64,000 nucleotides of DNA, from positions 496,001 through 560,000 of the forward strand of contig NZ_SHKR01000011.1 of the NCBI RefSeq assembly GCF_004217145.1. Direction: 5' to 3'. Below are positions 42,993 through 52,197 of this stretch, piece after piece; position 1 is the stretch's first letter, and every line of letters starts with the position of its first letter. The position numbers and the translations under genes were made by a program. The notes beneath the pieces were generated by a model. It made no database searches. It was given only the letters and a program-made list of their open reading frames with translations, and was not told where the DNA came from. The DNA is from Kribbella rubisoli (GTDB lineage Bacteria; Actinomycetota; Actinomycetes; Propionibacteriales; Kribbellaceae).

Positions 42993-43689
42993 GGCCTAGG
43001 CGTTTGCTGAGGCGGGGGCCTCGTTTGATTTTGATTTCGCCGAGGATGGCGGTGCCGCGGATGTGGAAGCGTTTCGGGGCGGTCGGCTGGGCGTTCGGGT
43101 CGGGGACGGCTTTGAGGCCGGCTTCCTGTTCGGAGACGGAGCCGAGGATCGGGTTGCTGTCGAGCAGGACGATCGCGTTCGCGGGGACGCGGATCTTCAC
43201 GTCGGCGAGGATCGACTTCACGTCGACCTGGATGTCGTCGTACGGGATGTTCGCCTCGGTGTAGTCGAGCGTGACGTCGCCGAGGACGGCGTTCACCTCC
43301 TGCCGCTGCGGGACGAGCCAATTGCCCATCCGCTTGGTCTCGGACATGAACACGTTGATCACCGGGCCGGTCTCGACCATCGCGCCGCCGTACTGCGGGG
43401 TGACCGACGGGACGCCCGCCGTACCCGGAGCGCGCGGACCGTTCGGCAGGTCGGCGGTCAGCTCGACGAGGTCGCCGTACGTCTTCGAGCCGTAGAGCGT
43501 CTCGAGCCGCTCCTCCAGCTCGCCGTACGACAACCGGCCTTCGCCCGCGGCCTCGCGCAGTACGTCGGCGACCTCCTCCCGCTCGAGGTCGGACACCCGC
43601 CGCCGCAACGCCAGTTCATCACCGGTCGCCGCCTGCGAGGGCACGGCATCCTGCGGTCGATTCTCCTGAGGAACGTCATCCTGAGCCAC
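42985..43689 (-). CDS. DUF1707 / LiaF-like C-terminal domain protein
   Basis: A 234-residue soluble protein. DUF1707 lies at residues 25-75 (ALRRRVSDLEREEVADVLREAAGEGRLSYGELEERLETLYGSKTYGDLVELTADLP). A LiaF/cell-wall-active-antibiotic-response beta-helix follows (FMSETKRMGNWLVPQRQEVNAVLGDVTLDYTEANIPYDDIQVDVKSILADVKIRVP). Such proteins are tied to cell-envelope stress signalling in Gram-positives, but actinobacterial members are uncharacterised. Confidence 0.88.
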   Translation of the reverse strand: MAQDDVPQENRPQDAVPSQAATGDELALRRRVSDLEREEVADVLREAAGEGRLSYGELEERLETLYGSKTYGDLVELTADLPNGPRAPGTAGVPSVTPQYGGAMVETGPVINVFMSETKRMGNWLVPQRQEVNAVLGDVTLDYTEANIPYDDIQVDVKSILADVKIRVPANAIVLLDSNPILGSVSEQEAGLKAVPDPNAQPTAPKRFHIRGTAILGEIKIKRGPRLSKRLGLT

Positions 43690-43784
43690 GGCAAAACCAT
43701 ACGCGCGGCGCCCGCCCGCTGCTGCCCGTTTCTTCCCCGATTCACCCCTGACTCCATCCCTGACCAGGCTTCATACTGTCGAGC

Positions 43785-44096
43785 ATGAACTGGGGCGAGG
43801 TACGCAACGGGAGACTTCTGGCGGGCCTGTATCTGGCCGCGTTCACGATGGTGGTCGCCGGGGTCATCTGGATCCTGATCCTGCAATGGAGCGGATCGGA
43901 CGCGACGATCGTCGCCGCCACGATCCTGTTCCTCGCCGGCGGGCTGACGATCATCGCCCTGGCCGTCGGACTCCGCGCCCGGGCGGCGCCGCCGAAGAAT
44001 CGGCTGACGAAGGACACCACCGGGTACCAGCGGCTCTACCACCGGTTCGCGCTCGGGCTCGAGCTGCCGGGGGCTTGGCGGGCCGTGCGCGGGTGA
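43785..44096 (+). CDS. Small two-helix membrane protein
   Basis: A 103-residue protein with two membrane helices (LLAGLYLAAFTMVVAGVIWILIL and ATIVAATILFLAGGLTIIALAVGL) and a basic C-terminal tail NRLTKDTTGYQRLYHRFALGLELPGAWRAVRG. No family recognised. It stands between the DUF1707 gene (divergent) and fumarase. Confidence 0.65.
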   Translation: MNWGEVRNGRLLAGLYLAAFTMVVAGVIWILILQWSGSDATIVAATILFLAGGLTIIALAVGLRARAAPPKNRLTKDTTGYQRLYHRFALGLELPGAWRAVRG

Positions 44097-44198
44097 GGGT
44101 CACCTCACCTGCGGGTGAGACGGAGGTCGCGTCGGAGCGGGGCGGAGGGAGAACTAGGCTTTGGGGCGTCCAGTCCTCTCCTCCTGGAGGTATGCCCG

Positions 44199-45863
44199 GT
44201 GTCTGCCGACTTCAACTACTCCGATCTGTTGCCGTTGGGTGTTGACGAGACGGAGTATCGGCTGCTGACGACGGAAGGTGTCAGCACTTTCACGGCGGGC
44301 GATCGGACGTTCCTGCAGGTGCAGCCGGAGGTGCTGCAGGCGTTGACCGCGGAGGCGATGCACGACATCTCCCACTACCTGCGGACCGCGCACCTCGCGC
44401 AGCTGCGGCGGATCATCGACGACCCGGAGGCTTCCGGGAACGACCGGTTCGTCGCGCTGGACCTGTTGAAGAACGCGAACATCTCGGCCGGCGGCGTCCT
44501 CCCGATGTGTCAGGACACCGGCACCGCGATCGTGATGGGCAAGAAGTCCGAGGGTGTGCTGACCGGCGCGGTCGACGAGGAGTGGATCAGCCGCGGCGTG
44601 TACGACGCGTACACCAAGCTGAACCTGCGCTACTCACAGATGGCCCCGCTGAACATGTGGGACGAGAAGAACACCGGCTCGAACCTGCCCGCCCAGATCG
44701 AGCTGTACTCCACGCCGGGCACCACCGACCCGGCGTACAAGTTCCTGTTCATGGCCAAGGGCGGCGGCTCGGCGAACAAGTCGTTCCTGTACCAGGAGAC
44801 CAAGGCCGTCCTGAACCCGGCGCGGATGATGGAGTTCCTGGACGAGAAGATCCGTTCGCTCGGTACGGCGGCCTGCCCGCCGTACCACCTCGCGGTCGTG
44901 GTCGGCGGTACGTCGGCGGAGTACGCGCTGAAGACCGCGAAGTACGCCTCCGCGCACTACCTGGACACGCTGCCGACGACGGGTTCGCCGGTGGGGCACG
45001 GGTTCCGGGACGTCGAGCTGGAAGAGGAGGTCTTCAAGCTGACGCAGGAGTTCGGGATCGGCGCGCAGTTCGGCGGGAAGTACTTCTGCCACGACGTCCG
45101 CGTGATCCGCCTCCCGCGGCACGGCGCGTCCTGCCCGGTCGCGATCGCGGTGTCGTGCTCGGCGGACCGGCAGGCGCTGGCGAAGATCACGCCGGAGGGT
45201 GTGTTCCTGGAGCAGCTCGAGCGCGACCCGGCGCGGTTCCTGCCGGACACCACCGACGAGCACCTCGACGACGCGGCCGACGTCGTACGGATCGATCTGA
45301 ACCGGCCGATGAGCGAGATCCGCGCGGAGCTGTCCAAGCTGCCGGTGAAGACGCGGCTGTCGCTGAGCGGGCCCCTTGTGGTGGCGCGCGACATCGCGCA
45401 CGCGAAGATCAAGGAGCGGCTGGACGCGGGCGAGGAGATGCCGCAGTACCTGCGCGATCACGCGGTGTACTACGCGGGGCCGGCGAAGACGCCCGAAGGC
45501 TATGCGTCCGGGTCGTTCGGGCCGACGACGGCTGGGCGGATGGATGCGTATGTCGACCAGTTCCAGGCGGCCGGCGGTTCGTTCGTGATGCTTGCCAAGG
45601 GCAACCGGTCGGCGAAGGTGACGGCGGCGTGCAAGGAGCACGGCGGGTTCTACCTCGGCTCGATCGGCGGCCCGGCGGCGCGGCTGGCGCAGGACTGCAT
45701 CAAGTCGGTCGACGTGCTGGAGTACGCCGAGCTCGGCATGGAAGCGGTGTGGAAGATCCAGGTGGAAGACTTCCCGGCCTTCATCGTGGTGGACGACAAG
45801 GGCAACGACTTCTTCACCGATACCCGCAAGCCCGTCCCGCTGACAGTGCGCCCGCGTAGTTGA
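44199..45863 (+). CDS. Class I fumarate hydratase (iron-sulfur)
   Basis: A 554-residue [4Fe-4S] hydratase of the TCA cycle. The cluster Cys are expected in [17 protein letters not shown], the [35 protein letters not shown] region and the following segment. The C-terminal beta domain has [51 protein letters not shown] and [34 protein letters not shown] 44199 follows GGAGGTATGCCC. A class II fumarase is encoded 1.9 kb downstream on the other strand. Confidence 0.93.
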   Translation: MSADFNYSDLLPLGVDETEYRLLTTEGVSTFTAGDRTFLQVQPEVLQALTAEAMHDISHYLRTAHLAQLRRIIDDPEASGNDRFVALDLLKNANISAGGVLPMCQDTGTAIVMGKKSEGVLTGAVDEEWISRGVYDAYTKLNLRYSQMAPLNMWDEKNTGSNLPAQIELYSTPGTTDPAYKFLFMAKGGGSANKSFLYQETKAVLNPARMMEFLDEKIRSLGTAACPPYHLAVVVGGTSAEYALKTAKYASAHYLDTLPTTGSPVGHGFRDVELEEEVFKLTQEFGIGAQFGGKYFCHDVRVIRLPRHGASCPVAIAVSCSADRQALAKITPEGVFLEQLERDPARFLPDTTDEHLDDAADVVRIDLNRPMSEIRAELSKLPVKTRLSLSGPLVVARDIAHAKIKERLDAGEEMPQYLRDHAVYYAGPAKTPEGYASGSFGPTTAGRMDAYVDQFQAAGGSFVMLAKGNRSAKVTAACKEHGGFYLGSIGGPAARLAQDCIKSVDVLEYAELGMEAVWKIQVEDFPAFIVVDDKGNDFFTDTRKPVPLTVRPRS

Positions 45864-45893
45864 CCTGACGATCTGATCGTCGCACCCTCAGAA

Positions 45894-46337
45894 ATGGGGG
45901 TGGTGGCGATGGGCAAGCGCATGTTGCGGGTCGGGAATCGGATCGGCGTATGGCTGTACAAGACGTCGGACGGCCGCGTCGGGAGTGGGAGCAAGGACGT
46001 GCTCGTCCTGATGCTCACCACGCCCGGCCGGCGGACCGGCGTACCGCGGTCGACCTGTGTGCGGTACCTCGAGACCGCGGACGGGCTGTTGGTCTGGGGA
46101 ACCGGGTCGGGGTCGCGTCATGACCCGGACTGGTTCTGCAATCTGCGCGCGGCGGACTCGACCGACGTGCAGATCGGCGCCGAACACACCCAGATGCGCA
46201 TGCGTGAGCTGACCGGCGCCGAGCGGGGAACGATCTGGACGGACGTCATCCTCCGCGAGGATCCGGGCATCGGCCGGTTCGCGACGAAGGCACGGCGTAC
46301 GATCCCAGTCGCCGTACTGGAACCGCTGGAGGGGTGA
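45894..46337 (+). CDS. Deazaflavin (F420)-dependent nitroreductase-family protein (Ddn-like)
   Basis: A 147-residue split-beta-barrel protein: RVGNRIGVWLYKTSDGRVGSGSKDVLVLMLTTPGRRTGVPRSTCVRYLETADGLLVWGTGSGSRHDPDWFCNLRA. This pattern of LTTxGRxTGxxRxxxxxY and PDWxxNLxA is that of F420H2-dependent quinone reductases and Ddn. It implies that the host makes F420. ATG 45894 or ATG 45909 (after GGGGGTGG) may be the start. Confidence 0.87.
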   Translation: MGVVAMGKRMLRVGNRIGVWLYKTSDGRVGSGSKDVLVLMLTTPGRRTGVPRSTCVRYLETADGLLVWGTGSGSRHDPDWFCNLRAADSTDVQIGAEHTQMRMRELTGAERGTIWTDVILREDPGIGRFATKARRTIPVAVLEPLEG

Positions 46338-46339
46338 CC

Positions 46340-46498
46340 TCAGCCGGCCTTGGTTTCTACCGCCTCGGGGAGCTTGAGCATCAGCGTCTTCGCGGCCTGA
46401 ACGAGATCGGCTTCATTGTGGCCGAAGGCCTGGAGGTAGCTCCGGAGGGCGGATCGCAGTATCTGGAGCTCCTCGTCCTGCAACTCGATGGTGTACAT
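46340..46498 (-). CDS. Small acidic helical protein, 52 aa
   Basis: An ORF from ATG 46498 to TGA at 46340-46342, encoding MYTIELQDEELQILRSALRS and a further helix ending LMLKLPEAVETKAG. It is amphipathic, without Cys or membrane segment. It has coding-like third-position GC in minus frame and sits 57 nt downstream of the kinase gene in the fumC operon direction, 2 nt from the convergent Ddn-like gene. No family recognised. Confidence 0.6.
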   Translation of the reverse strand: MYTIELQDEELQILRSALRSYLQAFGHNEADLVQAAKTLMLKLPEAVETKAG

Positions 46499-46555
46499 GA
46501 TTCCAAGGTAAGTCCGAACCGGCAGGATGGAAGCGCTCGTGACCCACCTGTGTTG

Positions 46556-47075
46556 TCAGCTCCCCGGCCAGCCCGCCAAGGTGAGGATCTCCGCCGCTGT
46601 GTCCGCCACGGCGCCGTCGTTGTGGACGGTGAAGTCCTCGATCGGCTGATGGGTCTCGGCAAAAGGCAAGAGCCGTGGCCAGATCCCACTCCGGGCCGCG
46701 GGTGGTGCGGGTGCGAGCCTCGATCAGCTCGGGGGCCGTGACGATACGCACGACCTGCACCGCGCAATCGGGCAGCGCAGCGGTGTAGGCGGCGCGGAGC
46801 TCGGCCGAGAAAACCGGGCCGCTGGCGATCAGGAAGTCGGCGCCTGCCGCTCGGTACGTCCGCCAGACGGCGGCGAGGTTGTCGATGCGTAGGTGGTCGC
46901 TGAAGCGTAGGCCGGAAGTTGGCGCGGGTCGCCTGGGACCGCCGAACTGGGCGACGGCGTCCAGGTCCAGTACGCCGGTGGTGTGGCCGGCGCCCGTCAG
47001 CACGCCCCCGATCGCCTGGGCCGTGGTGGTCTTGCCGACACCGCTGCCCCCGGTGAGAAGCAAGGCGCTGGGCAT
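46556..47075 (-). pseudogene. P-loop kinase-like gene with a single-base frameshift
   Basis: ATG 47075 opens [45 protein letters not shown] with Walker A GGSGVGKTT, like small-molecule or adenylate-type kinases. The frame reads well to ...RTTRGPEWDLATALAF and is then lost. Removing one base from the four-base run at 46661-46664 restores AETHQPIEDFTVHN and a stop at 46556-46558. The total of 520 nt (173 codons plus one base) fits a one-base insertion. It may be a true pseudogene, a phase-variable run or a sequence error. The start overlaps the DUF402 stop (TGATG). Confidence 0.75.
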
Positions 47076-47740
47076 CAGCTGTGAAGCTCCTCCGCGATCA
47101 GGGTGGGCTGGTGGGTCGTCGGTGCGGCGGGAACACGCCAGCTGGGTGGCGGGGTCCAGAACTGCCAGTCGTCGGAGAACGGGGAAGACCATGCCTCGAT
47201 GTCGCGGATGGCGGCGTGGGCGTCACCAACGATCCGCTCGGCATCGGCGACGGTGAAGCGTCCGGCGGCGACGGCTCCTTCCAGCTCGTCCTCGTCCTTC
47301 CACTCGATGGTGCGGTCGGGCTTCATCCACAGGTCGAGCACGTGATCGACCGTGCTGGTACGCCGGGATGCCCAGTCGCGGACATGCTCGCGCTCGAGGT
47401 TCACATACCACCCGAGGAACGTCCCGTCCTCGCCCCAGAAGTACCAGACCGACCACGGCTTCCCGGGCGGCGATACCTTCAGGATCCCGGTGCCGTGCCA
47501 GATGTCGAGCTTCAGCACCCGCTCCTCGGTGAACATCCCGACCGGACCGGCATGCCGCGTCTCCCGCCCGTCGACGAGGACCGGTTTGAGCAAGGGCGTA
47601 CCCGGCGCGAGCCAGGCGACCAGCCCGTCCGCGTCGTCACGCACGACCGTCATCGGCCGCACGTTCGGCTTGTCCGCGTGCCTCCCGGTCCCTTCGTACA
47701 CCCACTCGATCGTTGTCCCCGGCTCCCAAAAATCGGTCAC
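47075..47740 (-). CDS. DUF402 (FomD-like) domain protein
   Basis: A 221-residue protein with the DUF402 core: [80 protein letters not shown] and the acidic [27 protein letters not shown]402/FomD proteins are nucleotide-phosphonate or nucleotide hydrolases; the acid cluster for divalent metal is intact. GTG 47740 overlaps the fumC stop (GTGA). Coupled to fumC upstream and to the kinase downstream. Confidence 0.83.
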   Translation of the reverse strand: MTDFWEPGTTIEWVYEGTGRHADKPNVRPMTVVRDDADGLVAWLAPGTPLLKPVLVDGRETRHAGPVGMFTEERVLKLDIWHGTGILKVSPPGKPWSVWYFWGEDGTFLGWYVNLEREHVRDWASRRTSTVDHVLDLWMKPDRTIEWKDEDELEGAVAAGRFTVADAERIVGDAHAAIRDIEAWSSPFSDDWQFWTPPPSWRVPAAPTTHQPTLIAEELHS

Positions 47741-49140
47741 GAGTCCGCCGGGCGGGTCATGGAGAGTACGTCGAGGGCCGCGTCCAGCTGCTCCTCGGTC
47801 AGGTCTCCCTTCTCGACGTGACCGTTCTCGATCACGACCTCGCGGATCGTTTTTCCTTGTTTCAAAGCACTCTTGGCCACCGCAGCGGCGTTCTCGTAGC
47901 CGATGTAGCGGTTCAGCGGTGTCACGATCGACGGCGAAGACTCGGCCAGTGCGCGAGCGTGATCGACGTTCGCAGTGATGCCGTCGACGCAACGATCCGC
48001 CAGCAGGCGCGAGCTGTTCGCCAGCAGCGTGATGGACTCGAGCAGGTTGCGCGCGATCACCGGGAGCATCACGTTCAGCTCGAAGTTGCCTCCGGCACCG
48101 GCCACCGTGATCGCGGTGTCGTTGCCGATCACCTGCGCGGCGACCATCAGCGTCGCCTCGCAGATCACCGGATTCACCTTGCCCGGCATGATGCTCGAGC
48201 CCGGCTGCAGGTCGGGCAGCGAGATCTCGCCGAGCCCGGCGCGCGGGCCGGATCCCATCCAGCGCAGGTCGTTGCAGATCTTCGTCAGGCTCACGGCGAC
48301 GGTCTTCAGTTGCCCCGACAGCTCAACGAGTCCGTCGCGGGCACCCTGCGCCTCGAAATGGTCCTCGGCCTCGGTCAGCTCCAGACCAGTCCGTCGGTTC
48401 AGCTCGGTGATCACCGCAGCCGCGAACCCGGGCGGTGTGTTGATCCCAGTCCCGACCGCCGTCCCGCCCAGAGGCAGCTCGGCGACCCTGGGCAGCGTCG
48501 CCCGCACCCGCGCGGCGCCCCGGCGGATCTGCTGCGCATACCCGTTGAACTCCTGGCCGAGCGTCACCGGCGTCGCGTCCATCAGGTGCGTCCGCCCGGA
48601 CTTCACCACGTCGGCGAACTCAGATCCCTTACGAGACAGGGAATCCGCGAGGTGCTCGAGCGCCGGCAGCAGCTCCTGCACGACGCCCGCGGTCGCGGCG
48701 ACGTGGATCGCCGACGGGAAGGTGTCGTTGCTCGACTGGGACGCGTTGACGTCATCGTTCGGGTGTACGTCGTCGCCGAGCGAGCGGGTGGCGAGGGTCG
48801 CGAGGACCTCGTTGGCGTTCATGTTCGTCGACGTCCCCGAGCCGGTCTGGAAGACGTCGATCGGGAACTCGTTGTCGAACTCCCCCGCGGCAACCATGTC
48901 CGCCGCGGCAACGATCGCGTCCGCCCGGCCCGCGTCGATGACGCCGAGCGAGGCGTTCACCACCGCGGCCGAAGCCTTGATCTGTGCCAGTGCGTGCACG
49001 AGCGCCGGCGCGAGCGGCCGCCCGGAGATCGGGAAGTTCTCCACCGCACGCTGCGTCTGCGCCCGCCACAACGCGTCCCGAGGCACCTTGACCTCGCCCA
49101 TCGTGTCGTGCTCGATCCTGAATTCCACGTCATCACCCAT
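47737..49140 (-). CDS. fumC: Class II fumarate hydratase
   Basis: A 467-residue member of the fumarase/aspartase superfamily. It has [44 protein letters not shown], the active-site [18 protein letters not shown] and the signature [15 protein letters not shown] 49140 ([20 protein letters not shown]) gives the normal family length. Oxygen-stable isozyme of the class I enzyme at 44199. First gene of a fumC-DUF402-kinase operon. Confidence 0.95.
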   Translation of the reverse strand: MGDDVEFRIEHDTMGEVKVPRDALWRAQTQRAVENFPISGRPLAPALVHALAQIKASAAVVNASLGVIDAGRADAIVAAADMVAAGEFDNEFPIDVFQTGSGTSTNMNANEVLATLATRSLGDDVHPNDDVNASQSSNDTFPSAIHVAATAGVVQELLPALEHLADSLSRKGSEFADVVKSGRTHLMDATPVTLGQEFNGYAQQIRRGAARVRATLPRVAELPLGGTAVGTGINTPPGFAAAVITELNRRTGLELTEAEDHFEAQGARDGLVELSGQLKTVAVSLTKICNDLRWMGSGPRAGLGEISLPDLQPGSSIMPGKVNPVICEATLMVAAQVIGNDTAITVAGAGGNFELNVMLPVIARNLLESITLLANSSRLLADRCVDGITANVDHARALAESSPSIVTPLNRYIGYENAAAVAKSALKQGKTIREVVIENGHVEKGDLTEEQLDAALDVLSMTRPADS

Positions 49141-49218
49141 ACCTGCAGAGTACGTCGCTGAGCGTTGTCGGAACGCCCTGATAGACAAGCTGTGGACAAC
49201 GACACAGGAGGGGACTGG

Positions 49219-49596
49219 ATGAAGTTCACCCAGGCATTCGAGATCACCCAGTGGGACCAGGCGGCGTACGACGAGGCAGGTTCGATCCAGCTCGGGCGGG
49301 CAACGGTCGGCAAGGCGTTCACCGGCGGCGAACTGGAGGGCACCAGTTCGGCCGAGCTGTTGATGGCGGGGACGGCGGACGGCCCGGCGGCGTACACCGC
49401 GATGGAGCGCTTCAGCGGGACGCTCGGCGGGCGGAAGGGGTCGTTCGTCATGCTGCACGGGGCAACGGCCGATCAGAGTTCGTCTCCTGGCCGGATCGTT
49501 GCGGCCGAGGGAGATCTGGCCGGGCTGACCGGCACGGTCGAGTATGTGCACGACGAGCAGGGCGCTCGGGTCACAGTGGACTACGAGCTGCCCTGA
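49219..49596 (+). CDS. DUF3224 family protein
   Basis: A 125-residue beta-barrel-like protein. [75 protein letters not shown] and [27 protein letters not shown] match DUF3224 (allene-oxide-cyclase-like barrel) over full length. Strong AGGAGGGG site 7 nt before ATG 49219. Function unknown. The 3' end overlaps the convergent gene by 16 nt. Confidence 0.88.
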   Translation: MKFTQAFEITQWDQAAYDEAGSIQLGRATVGKAFTGGELEGTSSAELLMAGTADGPAAYTAMERFSGTLGGRKGSFVMLHGATADQSSSPGRIVAAEGDLAGLTGTVEYVHDEQGARVTVDYELP

Positions 49597-50225
49597 TAAA
49601 CGTAATAGGTCTCGTCCCGGTCCTGCAGACGGACCGGGACGGGCGTGACCTGGCATTTGCCGAAGACCGTCGTGACGGCTGACTCCAAGGCAGCAGATGC
49701 AGACGACGACCAGACGGTGAGGACGCCGCCGTCGCGCAACTTCACCCGGCACGTGGCAAGGAAGTCGGAGGTGTAGATAGCTGAATTCTCGTTGTAAACA
49801 AGGAAGTCCGGACCGTTGTCGACGTCCAGCAGAATCGCGTCGACGGACGCGTCGGGCAGATCCGTGACGACAGCGCGCACATCGCCGACCACCACACCGA
49901 CCCGCGGGTCGTCGAGAATCGACGGGACCAGGCCTGAGCGCATCCACGCAACCAGGTCCGGCTCGATCTCCGCGACGATCACCTGCCCGAGACGGGAGTC
50001 GGCCAGCAGCGCACGCACCGTGTACCCGAGTCCCAGTCCGCCGACAAGCACCCGCTCAGGCCGCCGTACCGCCTCGAGCGCAGCAGAAGCCAACAGCTCC
50101 TCGCTGGACGTCTCCTGGTCGTCCATCACGAAGACGCCGTTCACCCGCAGCTCCAGCGCCCCATCCTCCCGACGCCGCAGTGCGAGCTCACCCCGCTCGC
50201 TGCAGGCCCGCGCAATCTCCGCCAC
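49581..50225 (-). CDS. Spermidine synthase-like class I methyltransferase-fold protein
   Basis: A 214-residue protein. The substrate-binding beta strands are [38 protein letters not shown]. The Rossmann core follows with [48 protein letters not shown] and [16 protein letters not shown]. It resembles polyamine aminopropyltransferase-fold proteins, but the catalytic D-x-Y pattern is replaced ([15 protein letters not shown]), so it may be a methyltransferase. GTG 50225 is chosen for optimal spacing to GGAGG. Upstream lies a perfect 31-bp hairpin. Confidence 0.78.
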   Translation of the reverse strand: MAEIARACSERGELALRRREDGALELRVNGVFVMDDQETSSEELLASAALEAVRRPERVLVGGLGLGYTVRALLADSRLGQVIVAEIEPDLVAWMRSGLVPSILDDPRVGVVVGDVRAVVTDLPDASVDAILLDVDNGPDFLVYNENSAIYTSDFLATCRVKLRDGGVLTVWSSSASAALESAVTTVFGKCQVTPVPVRLQDRDETYYVYQGSS

Positions 50226-50238
50226 GCACACATCCTCC

Positions 50239-50302
50239 CTCACCCATTGCGTCCGAAGATCTGCGGGCTGTAGCCCGCAGATCTTCGGACGCAATGGGTG
50301 AG
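50239..50302. repeat. Perfect 31-bp inverted repeat with 2-nt centre (hairpin repeat, copy A)
   Basis: Arms 50239-50269 and 50272-50302 are perfectly complementary over 31 bp with only GT between them. The inner 42 nt (50250-50291) match 51338-51379 at 36 of 42 positions. It sits in the divergent gap between the spermidine synthase-like and AbiEi/DUF559-like genes, so it is not an ordinary terminator. It could extrude as a cruciform. Confidence 0.85.
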
Positions 50303-50341
50303 TTCTCCACAGGTGAGGGAGTGCGGAGTCGGGGGTGAGGG

Positions 50342-51361
50342 GTGTCGCGGCATGTTGTCGGTATGACAGGGAGTGGATGTACAGGAGAAGCGCGCTGCGG
50401 GCACTGCAGCGCGCGCCGACGGCGCCGGCAACTTCGAGACCTGGCCAGAGAGCTGGGAAGCCAGCAGGCCGGCGTCGTATCGCGCTCCCAGCTTGCTGGG
50501 TTGGGGCTCACGCGTTGGCAGATCGCGGCCGAGCTGAGGGCGCGGCGCTGGGCGGCGTACCACCGTCAGACTCTCGCAATACACACCGGTGAGCTGTCTG
50601 AGCCGGCTACCTGGTGGTCGGCGATCTTCGAGGTCGGACCAGGTGCCGCCCTCGACGGGGCGACGGCTTTGCGCGCGGCAGGGATGCGCGGGTTCGACGA
50701 CGTACTGCACGTGTCGACGCCGAAGTCTTGCCGGCCACGCCGGCCACGCGACGTCCAGGTCCACGAGACGCGCCGCCGCCAGCCGGGCGATCTGGTCGAG
50801 GCCGGCCTGCCACGCGTCCGTCCCCCGATCGCTGCGATCAGAGCTGCGCTGTGGGCACGCTCGGACCGGCAGGCCGCCCTCGTGCTCGCCATGTCGGTGC
50901 AGCAGCGAATCACAACCTCCGAGGCCTTGACCACGGCATTCGCCGCTGTCCGGCGACATCGCCGACGGAACCTGATCGGTCTGGTTCTCGGCGACCTGGC
51001 CAAGGGTGCGCAGTCGATCGGTGAACTCGACTTCGCCCGCCTCTGCCGGACGTACGGCCTTCCTGAGCCTGATCGGCAAACCCGGCGGAGGGGGCCCCAT
51101 GGCGGCTATTACCTCGACTCCGCCTGGACGCCGTACGGCGCCGTCGTGGAGATCGAGGGAGTCCACCATCTGGAGGCTGCACAATCTCTGGCCGATGCCA
51201 GTCGGCAGAACGAACTCACGATCGGCAACGATCGCGTACTGCGGATCCCCGTCATCGGCCTTCGAGCCACCCCCGACCACTACATGGCCCAAGTAACCCG
51301 CCTCCTCCACTCCTGCGGTTGGCGGCCGACAACACAACGTCCGAAGATCCGAGGGCTATAG
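50342..51361 (+). CDS. AbiEi-like HTH plus DUF559/Vsr-like endonuclease-fold protein
   Basis: A 339-residue protein. Residues about 35-80 (RELGSQQAGVVSRSQLAGLGLTRWQIAAELRARRWAAYHRQTLAIHTG) match the AbiEi-type antitoxin wHTH. The C-terminal 100 residues (GGYYLDSAWTPYGAVVEIEGVHHLEAAQSLADASRQNELTIGNDRVLRIPVIGLR) match DUF559/very-short-patch-repair-like nuclease folds, with the D...E-x-G acidic residues. This fusion is multicopy in several actinobacteria. GTG 50342 or ATG 50363 may start it. Its stop codon lies inside repeat copy B. Confidence 0.65.
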   Translation: MSRHVVGMTGSGCTGEARCGHCSARRRRRQLRDLARELGSQQAGVVSRSQLAGLGLTRWQIAAELRARRWAAYHRQTLAIHTGELSEPATWWSAIFEVGPGAALDGATALRAAGMRGFDDVLHVSTPKSCRPRRPRDVQVHETRRRQPGDLVEAGLPRVRPPIAAIRAALWARSDRQAALVLAMSVQQRITTSEALTTAFAAVRRHRRRNLIGLVLGDLAKGAQSIGELDFARLCRTYGLPEPDRQTRRRGPHGGYYLDSAWTPYGAVVEIEGVHHLEAAQSLADASRQNELTIGNDRVLRIPVIGLRATPDHYMAQVTRLLHSCGWRPTTQRPKIRGL

Positions 51362-51379
51362 GCCACAGACCTTCGGACG
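51338..51379. repeat. Hairpin repeat, copy B (overlaps 3' end of AbiEi/DUF559-like gene)
   Basis: The outer arms CGTCCGAAG and CTTCGGACG are intact and the centre is degenerate relative to copy A (36/42 identical). It carries the TAG stop of the preceding gene at 51359-51361. It may act as a bidirectional terminator for the convergent genes ending at 51361 and 51403. Confidence 0.8.
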
Positions 51380-51402
51380 TAAGCACTGGGGGAGTGGAGA
51401 AG

Positions 51403-52107
51403 TCAGTACCAGCCCTTGGCCTGCGAGTGGCCCCAGGCGGAGCACGGGGAGCCGTAGGTGGCTTCGATGTAGTCCAGGCCCCACTTGATCTGGACGACCG
51501 GGTTGGTGCGCCAGTCCTTGCCGTACGCCGCCATCCGGTTGCCGGGCAGCGCCTGCGGGATGCCGTACGCCGTCGACGTCGGGTTGTCGGCGTCGACGCG
51601 CCAGCGGGACTCCTTGTTCCAGAGCTTCTCCAGGCAGCTGAACTGGCTCTGGCTCCAGCCGTGGTCGGGGAGGAGGTTCATCGCGACCTCCTTGGGCGTG
51701 CCCTCGTACTTCTTCCGCTCGGCGTCGCGGCTGGCCCGTTCTTCCTGGACCGAGCGGTCGGCCTGCTGCAGCGCCTCGTACCGGCGCAGGGCGGCGTTCT
51801 TGGCGGCGTTCTTCTGATCGGCCGCGTCCTGCAGCGCGATCTGCTGCTGTGCGACGGCCTCGACCTGGTTCCGCATCCGGACCGCGTCAGCGGCCGCGTC
51901 GGCGGCGTCGGTCGGCTTCGCGGTCGGCGACGTGGCCGGGCCGGAGAGGACCTTCCCGCTGTTGATAACGGCCATCTCAGCTCGCCCTGAGACCTTCTCC
52001 GAGGCGCTGCTACTCCCGGGGGAGCTGAAGAGGTCGATACCCGCGACAACGGAGACGACGGCGATCCCTGTAACCGCGAGAGCCGTGACGGAGCGCTTCG
52101 CTTTCAT
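51403..52107 (-). CDS. Secreted lytic transglycosylase-like protein
   Basis: A 234-residue exported protein. Residues 1-28 form a signal-anchor (VTALAVTGIAVVSVVAGIDLF). A long coiled coil (MRNQVEAVAQQQIALQDAADQKNAAKNAALRRYEALQQADRSVQEERASRDAERKKYEG) separates it from a C-terminal SLT-like domain. The domain has FSCLEKLWNKESRWRVDADNPTSTAYGIPQALPGNRM and WRTNPVVQIKWGLDYIEATYGSPCSAWGHSQAKGWY. The Glu of KES is the expected catalytic acid. Role: peptidoglycan cleavage. A small hairpin plus TTTT lies just upstream. Confidence 0.87.
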   Translation of the reverse strand: MKAKRSVTALAVTGIAVVSVVAGIDLFSSPGSSSASEKVSGRAEMAVINSGKVLSGPATSPTAKPTDAADAAADAVRMRNQVEAVAQQQIALQDAADQKNAAKNAALRRYEALQQADRSVQEERASRDAERKKYEGTPKEVAMNLLPDHGWSQSQFSCLEKLWNKESRWRVDADNPTSTAYGIPQALPGNRMAAYGKDWRTNPVVQIKWGLDYIEATYGSPCSAWGHSQAKGWY

Positions 52108-52125
52108 CTGTCCTTCCGAGAAAAC

Positions 52126-52139
52126 CCGACCCCCGTCGG
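52126..52139 (-). promoter_or_regulatory. Terminator-like hairpin in the leader of the transglycosylase gene
   Basis: In minus orientation CCGAC-GGGG-GTCGG is followed directly by GTTTTC and then GGAAGGAC-AG-ATG. A 5-bp stem plus U-run just before the ribosome site could be an attenuator or expression platform. The leader is too short to show a recognised riboswitch aptamer. Confidence 0.35.
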
Positions 52140-52197
52140 CTGCAACGAGAACATACTCTGGCGTAAACCGTCCGTGATCACAAGCAGGTCACAGACG

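Noticed and set aside
50240-51337. Minus-strand frame opposite the AbiEi/DUF559-like gene
   Set aside because: Arg/Pro-rich antisense reading. The plus frame carries the recognisable HTH and nuclease-like domains.
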